Assembly (NCBI RefSeq): GCF_003013815.1
Contig: NZ_PRLH01000047.1
Location: 33,095 to 97,094 of the forward strand
Direction: 5' to 3'
DNA from: Cyanothece sp. BG0011
GTDB taxonomy: Bacteria; Cyanobacteriota; Cyanobacteriia; Cyanobacteriales; Microcystaceae
DNA: 64,000 nucleotides
The notes under the pieces were generated by a model. That model saw only the letters and a list, made by a program, of their open reading frames with translations. It was not told where the DNA came from and did no database searches. Made by a program: the position numbers and the translations under genes. Positions 46,440 through 54,479 of the stretch are shown here, piece after piece; positions within the stretch are counted from its first letter, which is position 1; each line of letters starts with the position of its first letter.

Positions 46440-46530
46440 GGTTTTTATTAAGATAAATCGTTTTATTATGAATGCTCTATGGAACTAAGAATTAAAGAGT
46501 GTTTGTTACGCGAACATTAAAACCCAGTTT

Positions 46531-46597
46531 TGTAAGGTGGGCAAAGTTTTCTATTTCACGGGTAGTCTAGATAAATCTCTAATTTGCCCACCCTACC
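46531..46597. repeat. MITE-like inverted-repeat element, copy 5 (TGGGCA family)
   Basis: TGTAAGGTGGGCAAA (46531-46545) pairs with TTTGCCCACCCTACC (46583-46597). It lies between the usp promoter and the end of fabG. Confidence 0.85.
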
Positions 46598-46656
46598 CTC
46601 TTAGATTAAATTATATTGTTCAGAGACTTAATTATTTTAAGTCTTTTTCAAATTTT

Positions 46657-47442
<786 letters not shown>

Positions 47443-47475
47443 TTATATTATGTTTTGAGGTGAGAATTACCAAAA

Positions 47476-47540
47476 AAAAGGGTTCCAAGCCTCCAACTTT
47501 ATGTGGAGGTAATTCTAAATTCTACATTCTAAATTCTACA
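47476..47540. repeat. Small hairpin and TTCTAAATTCTACA tandem repeat
   Basis: A CCTCCA...TGGAGG hairpin lies at about 47490-47510. It is followed by tandem TTCTAAATTCTACA-like units at 47512-47540. The repeats run into the hyuB 3' end, so the last codons (S-E-C-R-I-stop) are repeat-derived. A related run (CATTCTGCATTCTAAATTAC) is at 24502-24522, just past the end of ribD. Confidence 0.65.
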
Positions 47541-49088
47541 TTCTGATTGACCAAACCCTCCACCACCGGGGGTTTCTATTATAAAATGATCCCCTGATGT
47601 CATTTCTATGGTTGCGGTACTGTTTAATATTTCTTCTGTTCCATCTTTGCGTTTTACCCAATTTTTGCCCACTTTTCCAGCTTCTCCCTCGGCTAACCCA
47701 AAGGGAGCAATGACTCGATGACTTGATAATATATTAGCAGTCATGGGTTCTAAAAATTTAATGTTTCTGATAACACCATTACCTCCCGAATATTGACCTT
47801 TGCCTCCGCTATTTTCCCTAATTTTAAATTCTTCTACTAACACAGGATAGCGAAATTCTAAAACTTCGGGATCGGTTAAGCGAGAGTTGGTCATGTGGGT
47901 ATGAACTGCATCAGTTCCATCAAAGTTAAAACCAGCACCAGAACCGCCACAAATAGTCTCATAATATTGATAGTTTTCGTTACCAAATGTGAAGTTATTC
48001 ATGGTTCCTTGAGAGGCAGCTAATATCCCTAATGCCCCGTATAAAGCATCAACAATCACTTGAGAGGTTTCTACATTTCCAGCGACTACAGCCGCCGGAT
48101 ATTTAGGGTTTAATAGACTACCTTGGGGGATGATTAAATGAAGGGGTTTAAGACAGCCTGCATTCAGAGGAATATTATCATTAACGAGAGTACGAAACAC
48201 ATATAAAACGGCTGCTTGGGTGACAGCTTTGGGGGCATTAAAATTATTTGTTAATTGTTCTGATGTTCCTGTAAAGTCAATGGTTGCACTACGATTTTTA
48301 TCATCAATGGTTACTTTCACTTTAATCACTGCACCTTGATCCATTTCATAACTAAATTCCCCATCCGTTAACACATCAATGGCTTTTCTGACACATTCTT
48401 CAGCATTATCTTGAACGAATTTCATATAAGCTTGTACCGTTTCTAATCCATACTGAGTCACCATTTTTTGCAGTTCTTGTACTCCCTTTTCATTAGCGGC
48501 AATTTGTGCTTGAAAATCAGCAATATTTTGTTCAGGGTTTCTCGCAGGATAAGGATTTTTGGCTAAAATTTCTCTTACTTCTTGTTCTCGAAACTGTCCT
48601 TTTTCAACTAATAAAAAGTTATCAAATAAGATCCCTTCTTCTAAAATTGAGGTAGAATGAGGAGGCATAGAACCCGGTGTTATTCCCCCGATATCTGCCT
48701 GATGTCCTCTTGAAGCAACATAGAATAAAATATGTTGATTAGTATCATCAAATACAGGGGTTATAGCAGTAACATCAGGTAAATGGGTTCCCCCGTTATA
48801 GGGATTATTAGAGAGATAAACATCCCCAGGTTGTAGATTATTTCCCTTATCTTGAATGAGACTTTTAACGCTTTCACTCATACTCCCTAAATGAACAGGA
48901 ATATGGGGTGCATTTGCCACTAATAACCCTTGTTGATCAAAGATAGCACAAGAAAAGTCTAACCGTTCTTTAATATTAACTGAAGAGGCCGTATTTTGTA
49001 GGGTGATTCCCATTTGTTCGGCAATAAATTGATAAAGATTTTTGAAGATTTCTAGATAAATGGGATTGGGTTTCGATAAATTTAACAT
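47529..49088 (-). CDS. hyuB: Hydantoinase B/5-oxoprolinase-type subunit
   Basis: The 519-residue protein has the HyuB hallmarks ERLDFSCAIFDQQGLLVANA, HIPVHLGSMSESVKS, DVYLSNNPYNGGTHLPDVT, TGTSEQLTNNFNAPKAVT, NAGCLKPLHLIIPQGSLLNP and GGGGFG at the end. With HyuA it makes an ATP-dependent amidohydrolase for hydantoins, 5-oxoproline or related lactams. The partner hyuA lies 5.3 kb upstream on the same strand instead of next to it. The C-terminal residues derive from a tandem repeat. Confidence 0.93.
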   Translation of the reverse strand: MLNLSKPNPIYLEIFKNLYQFIAEQMGITLQNTASSVNIKERLDFSCAIFDQQGLLVANAPHIPVHLGSMSESVKSLIQDKGNNLQPGDVYLSNNPYNGGTHLPDVTAITPVFDDTNQHILFYVASRGHQADIGGITPGSMPPHSTSILEEGILFDNFLLVEKGQFREQEVREILAKNPYPARNPEQNIADFQAQIAANEKGVQELQKMVTQYGLETVQAYMKFVQDNAEECVRKAIDVLTDGEFSYEMDQGAVIKVKVTIDDKNRSATIDFTGTSEQLTNNFNAPKAVTQAAVLYVFRTLVNDNIPLNAGCLKPLHLIIPQGSLLNPKYPAAVVAGNVETSQVIVDALYGALGILAASQGTMNNFTFGNENYQYYETICGGSGAGFNFDGTDAVHTHMTNSRLTDPEVLEFRYPVLVEEFKIRENSGGKGQYSGGNGVIRNIKFLEPMTANILSSHRVIAPFGLAEGEAGKVGKNWVKRKDGTEEILNSTATIEMTSGDHFIIETPGGGGFGQSECRI

Positions 49089-49204
49089 AGTGAGTTATAT
49101 GATTGAATCCTTATTCTTAATTTAATCCTATTACATGGTGAGTTGATATTATAATTATATTAGATTTTTTCGACACATATAGTTTTAGCTATGGTATATT
49201 AATT

Positions 49205-49411
49205 ATGGAGTTTACTATCAATCGATTAGCATTAGAAGAGTTAGAACCTGATAGAATTTTGTATTTAGCAATTCCTAATGACATTTATCAGAATTTTTTT
49301 CAAGATAGCTTTATTCAAAAAGTAATCAATAATTATTCTATTAAATTACTAATCATTAATCCACAACAAGGAGAAATTATCTTATGGAAACCATCACTTA
49401 TCAACAATTAA
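49205..49411 (+). pseudogene. C-terminal fragment of an XisH-like gene
   Basis: The 68-codon frame encodes LALEELEPDRILYLAIPNDI followed by FFQDSFIQKVI and LLIINPQQGEIILW. This matches the C-terminal half of XisH-family proteins (about 135-140 residues). The N-terminal half, with its nuclease-like acidic residues, is missing, and the preceding 100 bp carry no XisH-like frame. It overlaps xisI by 28 bp, the normal arrangement of the pair. The start shown may not be used. Confidence 0.75.
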
Positions 49412-49716
49412 TTCAAGATATCATTAAAAATTATGCTCAGAAACATCCTCAAGATAATCACATCGAAACGCAGATAGTTTGTGACACGATTAATAATCAT
49501 TATTTACTATTATATGTAGGATGGCAAGGGGAAAAACAGATTTATGGTTGTCCTATTCATGTTGATATAAAAGATAATAAGTTTTGGATTCAAAGAGATT
49601 TGACAGAAGAAGGAATTGCAAGTCAGTTATTAGAAGCAGGAGTCTCTAAAGAGAATATTGTGTTAGGATTTCGTTCTCCTTTTAATCGAAAATTTACAGA
49701 TTTTGCGACTGCCTGA
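49384..49716 (+). CDS. xisI: XisI-family protein
   Basis: The 110-residue protein fits XisI: YQQLIQDIIKNYAQKHPQDN, a strand pair with LLLYVGWQGEKQIYGCPIHV, then KFWIQRDLTEEGIASQLLEA and LGFRSPFNRKFTDFATA. XisH and XisI were named for control of fdxN-element excision in Anabaena, but they are widespread elsewhere without such an element. It appears intact while its xisH partner is truncated. Confidence 0.9.
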   Translation: METITYQQLIQDIIKNYAQKHPQDNHIETQIVCDTINNHYLLLYVGWQGEKQIYGCPIHVDIKDNKFWIQRDLTEEGIASQLLEAGVSKENIVLGFRSPFNRKFTDFATA

Positions 49717-49728
49717 TTTAAAATTAAA

Positions 49729-49944
49729 CTAACAATTAATTGGTGTTAGATGATAAATTTTTGCCAGTTTAGAAGCAGTTTTCAAATCATTTTGCCGCAA
49801 AGCTAAACGAACAGTATCTAATTTTTCTGCATCTTCAATAGATAAATAGGGCGACCAATCATCATCATTGTAAGTCATTGTTACTTCAACTTCAGCCATA
49901 TATTCTCCTTCATGAATGATTTTATTTTTGGTTTTAGTTTTCAT
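49729..49944 (-). CDS. Small protein, putative antitoxin of DUF4258 pair
   Basis: The 71-residue protein starts MKTKTKNKIIHEGEYMAEVE and includes DDDWSPYLSIEDAEKLDTVR. A second ATG at residue 16 (MAEVEVTM) has AGGAGA upstream and may be the real start. It overlaps the end of the DUF4258 gene by 4 bp. I infer a toxin-antitoxin-like pair from size and coupling. Confidence 0.6.
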   Translation of the reverse strand: MKTKTKNKIIHEGEYMAEVEVTMTYNDDDWSPYLSIEDAEKLDTVRLALRQNDLKTASKLAKIYHLTPINC

Positions 49945-50264
49945 TGTTTTCTCCTTATAAAAGTTTTATCCCAACGATTAGAATCTGGTCGGTAAGCTGT
50001 AATTAAAACCGCAGGGGATTTGGTATTTTTGGGAATTCCCCAAAGAACATGAATTGCCTGATTTTCATGAGCTCGTTGTAATACTAAAACACAGGCTCCT
50101 TTAGGGTAATCTGGATAGTCTTCTATAACTTTTCCCTCTGTTATACTATTAATAATATCTCGAAAATAAATATTATCGTTAGATAGTTCATCATAGCCAT
50201 GTGCTGAGATTTTAATCTCCTTATTTTTAACTAATTGGAGAATCTTTCTAAACGTTTGACTCAT
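49941..50264 (-). CDS. DUF4258 family protein, putative toxin
   Basis: I choose the ATG at 50264 (MSQTFRKILQLV, 107 residues). An ATG 18 codons upstream would translate a palindromic repeat. The family pattern is ISAHGYDELSNDNIYFRDII, VIEDYPDYPKGACVLVLQ and HVLWGIPKNTKSPAVLITAY, resembling small BrnT/RelE-like toxins. It is translationally coupled to the downstream 71-codon gene. Toxicity is inferred. Confidence 0.75.
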   Translation of the reverse strand: MSQTFRKILQLVKNKEIKISAHGYDELSNDNIYFRDIINSITEGKVIEDYPDYPKGACVLVLQRAHENQAIHVLWGIPKNTKSPAVLITAYRPDSNRWDKTFIRRKQ

Positions 50265-50291
50265 ATCACTAAATATTAAGCAATCATTATT

Positions 50292-50314
50292 GGATTGGGT
50301 TTTAGACCCAATCC
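50292..50314. repeat. Palindrome GGATTGGGT-tttag-ACCCAATCC
   Basis: Nine-base perfect arms flank TTTAG. It lies between the DUF4258 gene and parA. It could terminate parA (hairpin then AATAATGATTG, a weak T-tract) or be a repeat. Confidence 0.6.
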
Positions 50315-50332
50315 ACAAGATTGGTCATTCTA

Positions 50333-51427
50333 TTATACACAAATTCTAATAACATTAGAAGCTAATTCTGAGAACTTTGACTTTAAAAGCTGAATTTGCT
50401 CTATCTGATTAGATGCCCATTGTTTTCTGTCTTGAAGACTAGCAACTTGTTCATAGTTTTCTAACTCACCTAAAGGAACATTAAGCCATAAACTATTTTG
50501 TATAAGCACGTTCGCATCCTCAATATCACCAATTCTACGATTCTCAGTACCTATGTCAGCAACAGGATTATATTCTGTGATTTTATTTTGTAATGATTGA
50601 CATAACTCATCTCTTACCGCATCAGACATTCTACTGTGCATTGTTTCATCTGCTTGAATCATTTCTTTTGGCCCTTTTTCTACTCCCTGATCAATTTCTT
50701 GCCTGGTACGTCTTTTTCTTGCAGTATCAAATCCGTTAAAAACCCAACCTGCAAAAACTGGTTTTCCTAATTCATCGAATTCTTGGTAATGTGGGTTTGA
50801 ATTTTTGAAACGCTTTAGTCCACTTTCCCAATCGTTGACAAAAGTTGGAACCATTTGACCTATTAATCCAAGACAATAAACACTAAAATTATCAGATGTA
50901 CATGGCACAATATAAAAATTGCTAGAGTAAAAAGCTGCTCTTACTAGAGAGCCAAATGAAGGGGGAAGATCAATTAAAGCAAAATCATACTCAGTTCCCT
51001 TTTTTGTATTTGATAGCTCCACAATTTTCCTAATTGCAACATATCGACTCAATCCTGTACCAGATAATAAATCAGAGCCAACATTGAGAGAATCTGCATA
51101 AATATTTAGCCAAAAATCACCTGCAATGATATCTACATTTTCGGAAGTGTGTTTACCTTTATGTAAAAAAACTTCTTCTCCACCAGTATTTTGTAAAAAT
51201 CTCTGTAAAAATGATCTTATAGTAGTTCCATAGGGTACATTTTGTGAGGGAAGCTGTTTGACAAATTCTTTTTCACCTAGTAGTGCAATTGATAAATTGC
51301 ATTGTGGATCAAAGTCTAATAATAAGACTTTTTTATTTTTTCTCCCCAAAGCATCAGCTAAATTCCAGGTGATAGTAGATTTACCGACTCCACCTTTATT
51401 GTTAAATACTGAAATGATTTTTGTCAT
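50333..51427 (-). CDS. ParA/MinD-type ATPase, orphan
   Basis: The 364-residue protein starts MTKIISVFNNKGGVGKSTIT with the deviant Walker A (KGGVGKST). It has LLLDFDPQCNLS (A' motif) and YDFALIDLPPSFGSLVRAAF (Walker B region). The length exceeds typical ParA (about 260) because of an insert near residues 205-290. No parB or parS-like repeats are nearby. Such orphans occur in plasmid- and island-derived DNA, where they position DNA or protein cargo. Confidence 0.88.
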   Translation of the reverse strand: MTKIISVFNNKGGVGKSTITWNLADALGRKNKKVLLLDFDPQCNLSIALLGEKEFVKQLPSQNVPYGTTIRSFLQRFLQNTGGEEVFLHKGKHTSENVDIIAGDFWLNIYADSLNVGSDLLSGTGLSRYVAIRKIVELSNTKKGTEYDFALIDLPPSFGSLVRAAFYSSNFYIVPCTSDNFSVYCLGLIGQMVPTFVNDWESGLKRFKNSNPHYQEFDELGKPVFAGWVFNGFDTARKRRTRQEIDQGVEKGPKEMIQADETMHSRMSDAVRDELCQSLQNKITEYNPVADIGTENRRIGDIEDANVLIQNSLWLNVPLGELENYEQVASLQDRKQWASNQIEQIQLLKSKFSELASNVIRICV

Positions 51428-51507
51428 TTTATTTTTGTTATTTTATGTTTTTCATATTGATCTACCATTATAACTGATTATACCATTATTTTTTCTATTT
51501 TTCTAGC

Positions 51508-51578
51508 ATTAAATAATTATACTCAATCAATCTTGTATTCCAATCAGTTTTAACCGTAATTGTCCTAATTTTATCAAT
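51508..51578 (-). pseudogene. Decayed copy of the hyuA 3' end
   Basis: The sequence aligns with 54492-54562 of the intact hyuA at about 57 of 71 positions by eye. The minus-strand reading LIDKIRTI-x-VKTDWN-x-RLIEYNYLML corresponds to LIEKISTIMVEPHWNAKLTE followed by YNHLIL of HyuA. It is outside any intact gene, between parA and the HEPN/MNT pair. Confidence 0.8.
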
Positions 51579-51581
51579 CAA

Positions 51582-51676
51582 TTTTTGATATAATTAAATC
51601 AGTTTTAGTCAAGACTTCAAGCATAAATCTTAATCAATTAATACTCTCTTTAGACAAATTATTACCTCAAAACAAG
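51582..51676 (+). pseudogene. Decayed copy of the 79-codon gene start and its promoter region
   Basis: It aligns along its full length with 53797-53891, which holds the upstream region and first codons of the intact small gene. The reading INLNQLILSLDKLLPQNKK parallels MNLNQLIPSLEQLSPQDKL. The start codon is lost (ATA instead of ATG). It abuts the hyuA-tail remnant and runs to just upstream of the MNT gene, so its promoter may now drive that pair. Confidence 0.8.
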
Positions 51677-51683
51677 AAAAATA

Positions 51684-52025
51684 ATGAATAAAAAAATATT
51701 CAATAGACTAAATATTTCACCTTTAGAACTGACTAAAATTTGCCAAGAACATCATATCCTTCAATTATCGGTATTTGGTTCTGTTCTCAGGAAAGATTTT
51801 ACCCAAACAAGTGATATTGATTTTCTTGTCATCTTCGATCCTCAAATTAAACTCAGTTTAATGGATTTAGTCGGTATTCAATATAAACTTGAGGAAAAAA
51901 TTGGACGAAAAGTAGACTTAATTGAAAAACGGTCTATTGAAAATAGCCATAACTGGATTCGTCGTAAAAACATTTTAGAAACTGCTCAAATTATTTATGA
52001 ATCAGGACAAATCCTATCTGCTTGA
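51684..52025 (+). CDS. mntA: MNT-domain nucleotidyltransferase (antitoxin of HEPN/MNT pair)
   Basis: The 113-residue protein has the minimal nucleotidyltransferase signature LSVFGSVLRKDFTQTSDIDF, with GSxxR then DxD, and later KVDLIEKRSIE. In HepT/MntA systems MntA AMPylates the HEPN toxin and neutralises it. It overlaps the HEPN gene by 29 bp. Confidence 0.92.
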   Translation: MNKKIFNRLNISPLELTKICQEHHILQLSVFGSVLRKDFTQTSDIDFLVIFDPQIKLSLMDLVGIQYKLEEKIGRKVDLIEKRSIENSHNWIRRKNILETAQIIYESGQILSA

Positions 52026-52344
52026 TATCGCAAAACTATGTCGAACTATTCTGCGATTAACTAATGGTATGACTGAAACTGAGTTTTACACTGATGAAAG
52101 AACCCAGCTTGCAGTTTTATATGAAATTACCATTATAGGTGAAGTGGTTAAAAGACTTTCTAACGATTTTCGTCAATCTCATCCAAACATTCAATGGCGA
52201 CAAATTGCAGGGATGAGAGATCGACTGGTTCATGATTATGATGAGGTTAATCTTGATTTAGTATGGCAAGTAATTGAAAATTTTATCCCTGAACTTTTAG
52301 ATTATATTACGCCTTTACTTCCAAAGTCAGAAGACAATGAATAG
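51997..52344 (+). CDS. hepT: HEPN-domain ribonuclease toxin (HepT-like)
   Basis: The 115-residue helical protein carries the RX4-6H catalytic motif in GMRDRLVHDYDEVNLDLVW near residue 70, with the Tyr that MntA modifies. The N-terminus is LLDIAKLCRTILRLTNGMTE. HepT is an RNase toxin paired with MntA. It converges on the serine hydrolase gene across 25 bp. Confidence 0.92.
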   Translation: MNQDKSYLLDIAKLCRTILRLTNGMTETEFYTDERTQLAVLYEITIIGEVVKRLSNDFRQSHPNIQWRQIAGMRDRLVHDYDEVNLDLVWQVIENFIPELLDYITPLLPKSEDNE

Positions 52345-52369
52345 TAATAAGAACGGACAATAATATGTA

Positions 52370-53725
52370 TTAACGATCATTTTCCATGAGATAATTTGCC
52401 ATAGCTTCATAAGCAGGTAAAGTGGTCGGATCATTAGCTGCATTACCGGCCACGGGATAAGAAGCAAAACGCGCGATGACCATATCTGCGGTGGGATCAA
52501 TATAGAGAGATTGGCCATGAACCCCTCTGGCCATGAAGGCACCATGATCGTTATGGGTGATCCACCACATACTGCGATAACTCCACCCCTTGAGCAAAAA
52601 ATAGCCGGCATCAGCAAAGGCCCGGCGATCACCTCCCAGACGAATATTTTTGATAACTGCTTCAGGAACAACCTGATCAGAGCCAACCTTGCCATTATTG
52701 AGCAGCATTTGTCCAAAACGAGCCATATCTCGTAATCCTGCGTTTAAACCGCCTCCGGCAAAGGGTGTCCCAATCGAATCTACAGTAAAATAACCATTGA
52801 TATCGGCCCCCATTTTGCTCCAAATCTTCTCTGAAAGAACCTCATTTAGGGGTTGTCCTGTGACTCGACTAATTAACCAACCCAGAACATCGGTATTAAT
52901 GGTTTTATAGCCAAAACTGGGGCCATGTTCTCCTTGTTTCTGCACCGTTTGCAGGAATTGAAAATAAGTTCTCGGCCCAGTATAGTTGTCTGGTTTAGGG
53001 AGAGGATTACCGGCCGCAGCGTGTTTCCAGACCTCGGCATCCGGATCGGCATAGTCTTCGCTATACTCTAATCCTGTGGTCATATCGAGGACCTGACGGA
53101 CGGTTGCATCCGCAAAGGCACTTTCCCCCAGTTCAGGGATATATTCGACAATGAGTCGATTTTCTTCGAGTTGCCCTTCTTCGACTAACATTTCTCCGAG
53201 GAGTCCCACAAAGGACTTGGTGACAGACATGGCTGCATGGCGGTTAGTTGGGGAAAGACAACCGAAAAATTTTTCGTAAACTTTCTTACCATGATGAAGA
53301 ACGATAATGCCATCGGTAAAGTTCGTTTCTAGGGACTGTTGCCATGTCATGGGTTCGGTTTCACCCCAAGGGGTAAAGGTTACTTCGTCAATATTTTCTA
53401 ATGCTTCGGTTTCTAAGGCAATAGGGACGGATAAACCACGACTGATGGATGTAGTTGGCATTAACTGTTGAAAATGACAAACAGTCCAGCGCATTTGGGG
53501 AAATTTAAAGTAACTGCCATCCTCAAAACGAATAATTTTGTCGGGTGGTGGGGGAGAACCTTGCATCCAACCTAAAACATTGGGATTGGAGGTTTCTGCT
53601 GTCCAGATGATGTTATTTGACTCTGGGTTATGATCTTGCCCGTTCACCATTGTTGAGAGGTTCAAGGCGATCGCAACTAGGCACACAACCATAGAAAAAA
53701 TCAATAACTTTTTTTTCAGCTTCAT
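52370..53725 (-). CDS. Serine hydrolase, beta-lactamase/class C-like (NylB/EstB type)
   Basis: The 451-residue protein has a signal anchor or signal peptide (LLIFSMVVCLVAIALNLS). The SxxK motif is in HAAMSVTKSFVGLL near residue 168. DMTTGLEYSEDYADPD supplies the Tyr-x-x motif. HGPSFGYKTINTDVLGWLI and GHGxx-like VHGQSLYIDPTADMVIARF follow. This is the layout of 6-aminohexanoate-dimer hydrolase and esterase EstB-type enzymes. Substrate unknown; a true beta-lactamase role is unlikely to be primary. Confidence 0.88.
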   Translation of the reverse strand: MKLKKKLLIFSMVVCLVAIALNLSTMVNGQDHNPESNNIIWTAETSNPNVLGWMQGSPPPPDKIIRFEDGSYFKFPQMRWTVCHFQQLMPTTSISRGLSVPIALETEALENIDEVTFTPWGETEPMTWQQSLETNFTDGIIVLHHGKKVYEKFFGCLSPTNRHAAMSVTKSFVGLLGEMLVEEGQLEENRLIVEYIPELGESAFADATVRQVLDMTTGLEYSEDYADPDAEVWKHAAAGNPLPKPDNYTGPRTYFQFLQTVQKQGEHGPSFGYKTINTDVLGWLISRVTGQPLNEVLSEKIWSKMGADINGYFTVDSIGTPFAGGGLNAGLRDMARFGQMLLNNGKVGSDQVVPEAVIKNIRLGGDRRAFADAGYFLLKGWSYRSMWWITHNDHGAFMARGVHGQSLYIDPTADMVIARFASYPVAGNAANDPTTLPAYEAMANYLMENDR

Positions 53726-53836
53726 CTTAATGTTAGTCTAGGTAAATTATTCTTTGACAAGTTTATATCAAGAATGATTCATTTCTAAAAATAAATCTTT
53801 GATATACTTGAATCAGTTTTACTCACAACTTGAAGA

Positions 53837-54076
53837 ATGAATCTTAATCAACTAATACCCTCTTTAGAACAATTATCACCTCAAGATAAATTAAAAGCAA
53901 TTCAATTTCTGGCTGAACAGTTAGAGAAAGATAGCAGTGAAAATTTATCTGCTTTACCTAATAATCCAAGCTATGAAATTGGGTCACCCTATGATGCTTT
54001 TTCCGCAGAAGTTGTTTTAACAGATATGTTAGAAAAACATTCTCAAGGGTTAAATCAAGATTCACATCATGACTAA
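53837..54076 (+). CDS. Small protein upstream of a retropepsin-like protease
   Basis: The 79-residue protein (MNLNQLIPSLEQLSPQDKLK) has a helical N-terminal half and a loose C-terminal half with YEIGSPYDAFSAEVVL. It overlaps the next gene by 8 bp. Small helical proteins of this kind often precede an aspartic-protease-like gene in cyanobacteria, so it may be a partner or antitoxin-like module. A decayed copy of its 5' end lies at 51582-51676. Confidence 0.65.
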   Translation: MNLNQLIPSLEQLSPQDKLKAIQFLAEQLEKDSSENLSALPNNPSYEIGSPYDAFSAEVVLTDMLEKHSQGLNQDSHHD

Positions 54077-54479
54077 AAAACAGTTTCAGTACAGTCGAAA
54101 AATCAATCAAAAGGGAGAGACTGCTTTGATTCCTTATTTACCCTTGAGATTAATTAATAATGACGTTTCTCTTAATACAGGAGGATTATTAGATACGGGG
54201 GCAAGTGTTAATGTTCTTCCTTATGAGATAGGAATAGAGTTAGGGTTAAATTGGGATGAGCATACAACTGATGTTATCTTAACAGGAAATTTAGCTAAAT
54301 TTCAAGCTAAAGGTTTACTTTTATCTGCACAAATTCAAGGATTTAACTCTGTTACTTTAGCACTGGCATGGACTCAAGCACAAAATATTCCTTTCTTATT
54401 AGGAAGAGTCAATTTTTTTCAGACTTTCGATGTCTGTTTTTATGGTTCTCAGTGTATGTTTGAACTTTCGCTATCATAA
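54069..54479 (+). CDS. Retropepsin-like aspartic protease family protein
   Basis: The 136-residue protein has the single-domain aspartyl-protease signature GGLLDTGASVNVLPYEIGIE (D-T-G-A) near residue 37 and a second hydrophobic strand ending IPFLLGRVNFFQTFDVCF (the ILGR-like element). Such proteins would act as dimers. The 3' end overlaps that of hyuA by 31 bp in convergent orientation. Proteolytic activity is not shown. Confidence 0.82.
   Translation: MTKKQFQYSRKINQKGETALIPYLPLRLINNDVSLNTGGLLDTGASVNVLPYEIGIELGLNWDEHTTDVILTGNLAKFQAKGLLLSAQIQGFNSVTLALAWTQAQNIPFLLGRVNFFQTFDVCFYGSQCMFELSLS

Noticed and set aside
52327..52716. Minus-strand 129-codon frame within the serine hydrolase
   Set aside because: It overlaps in another frame a gene with clear SxxK and other hydrolase motifs.
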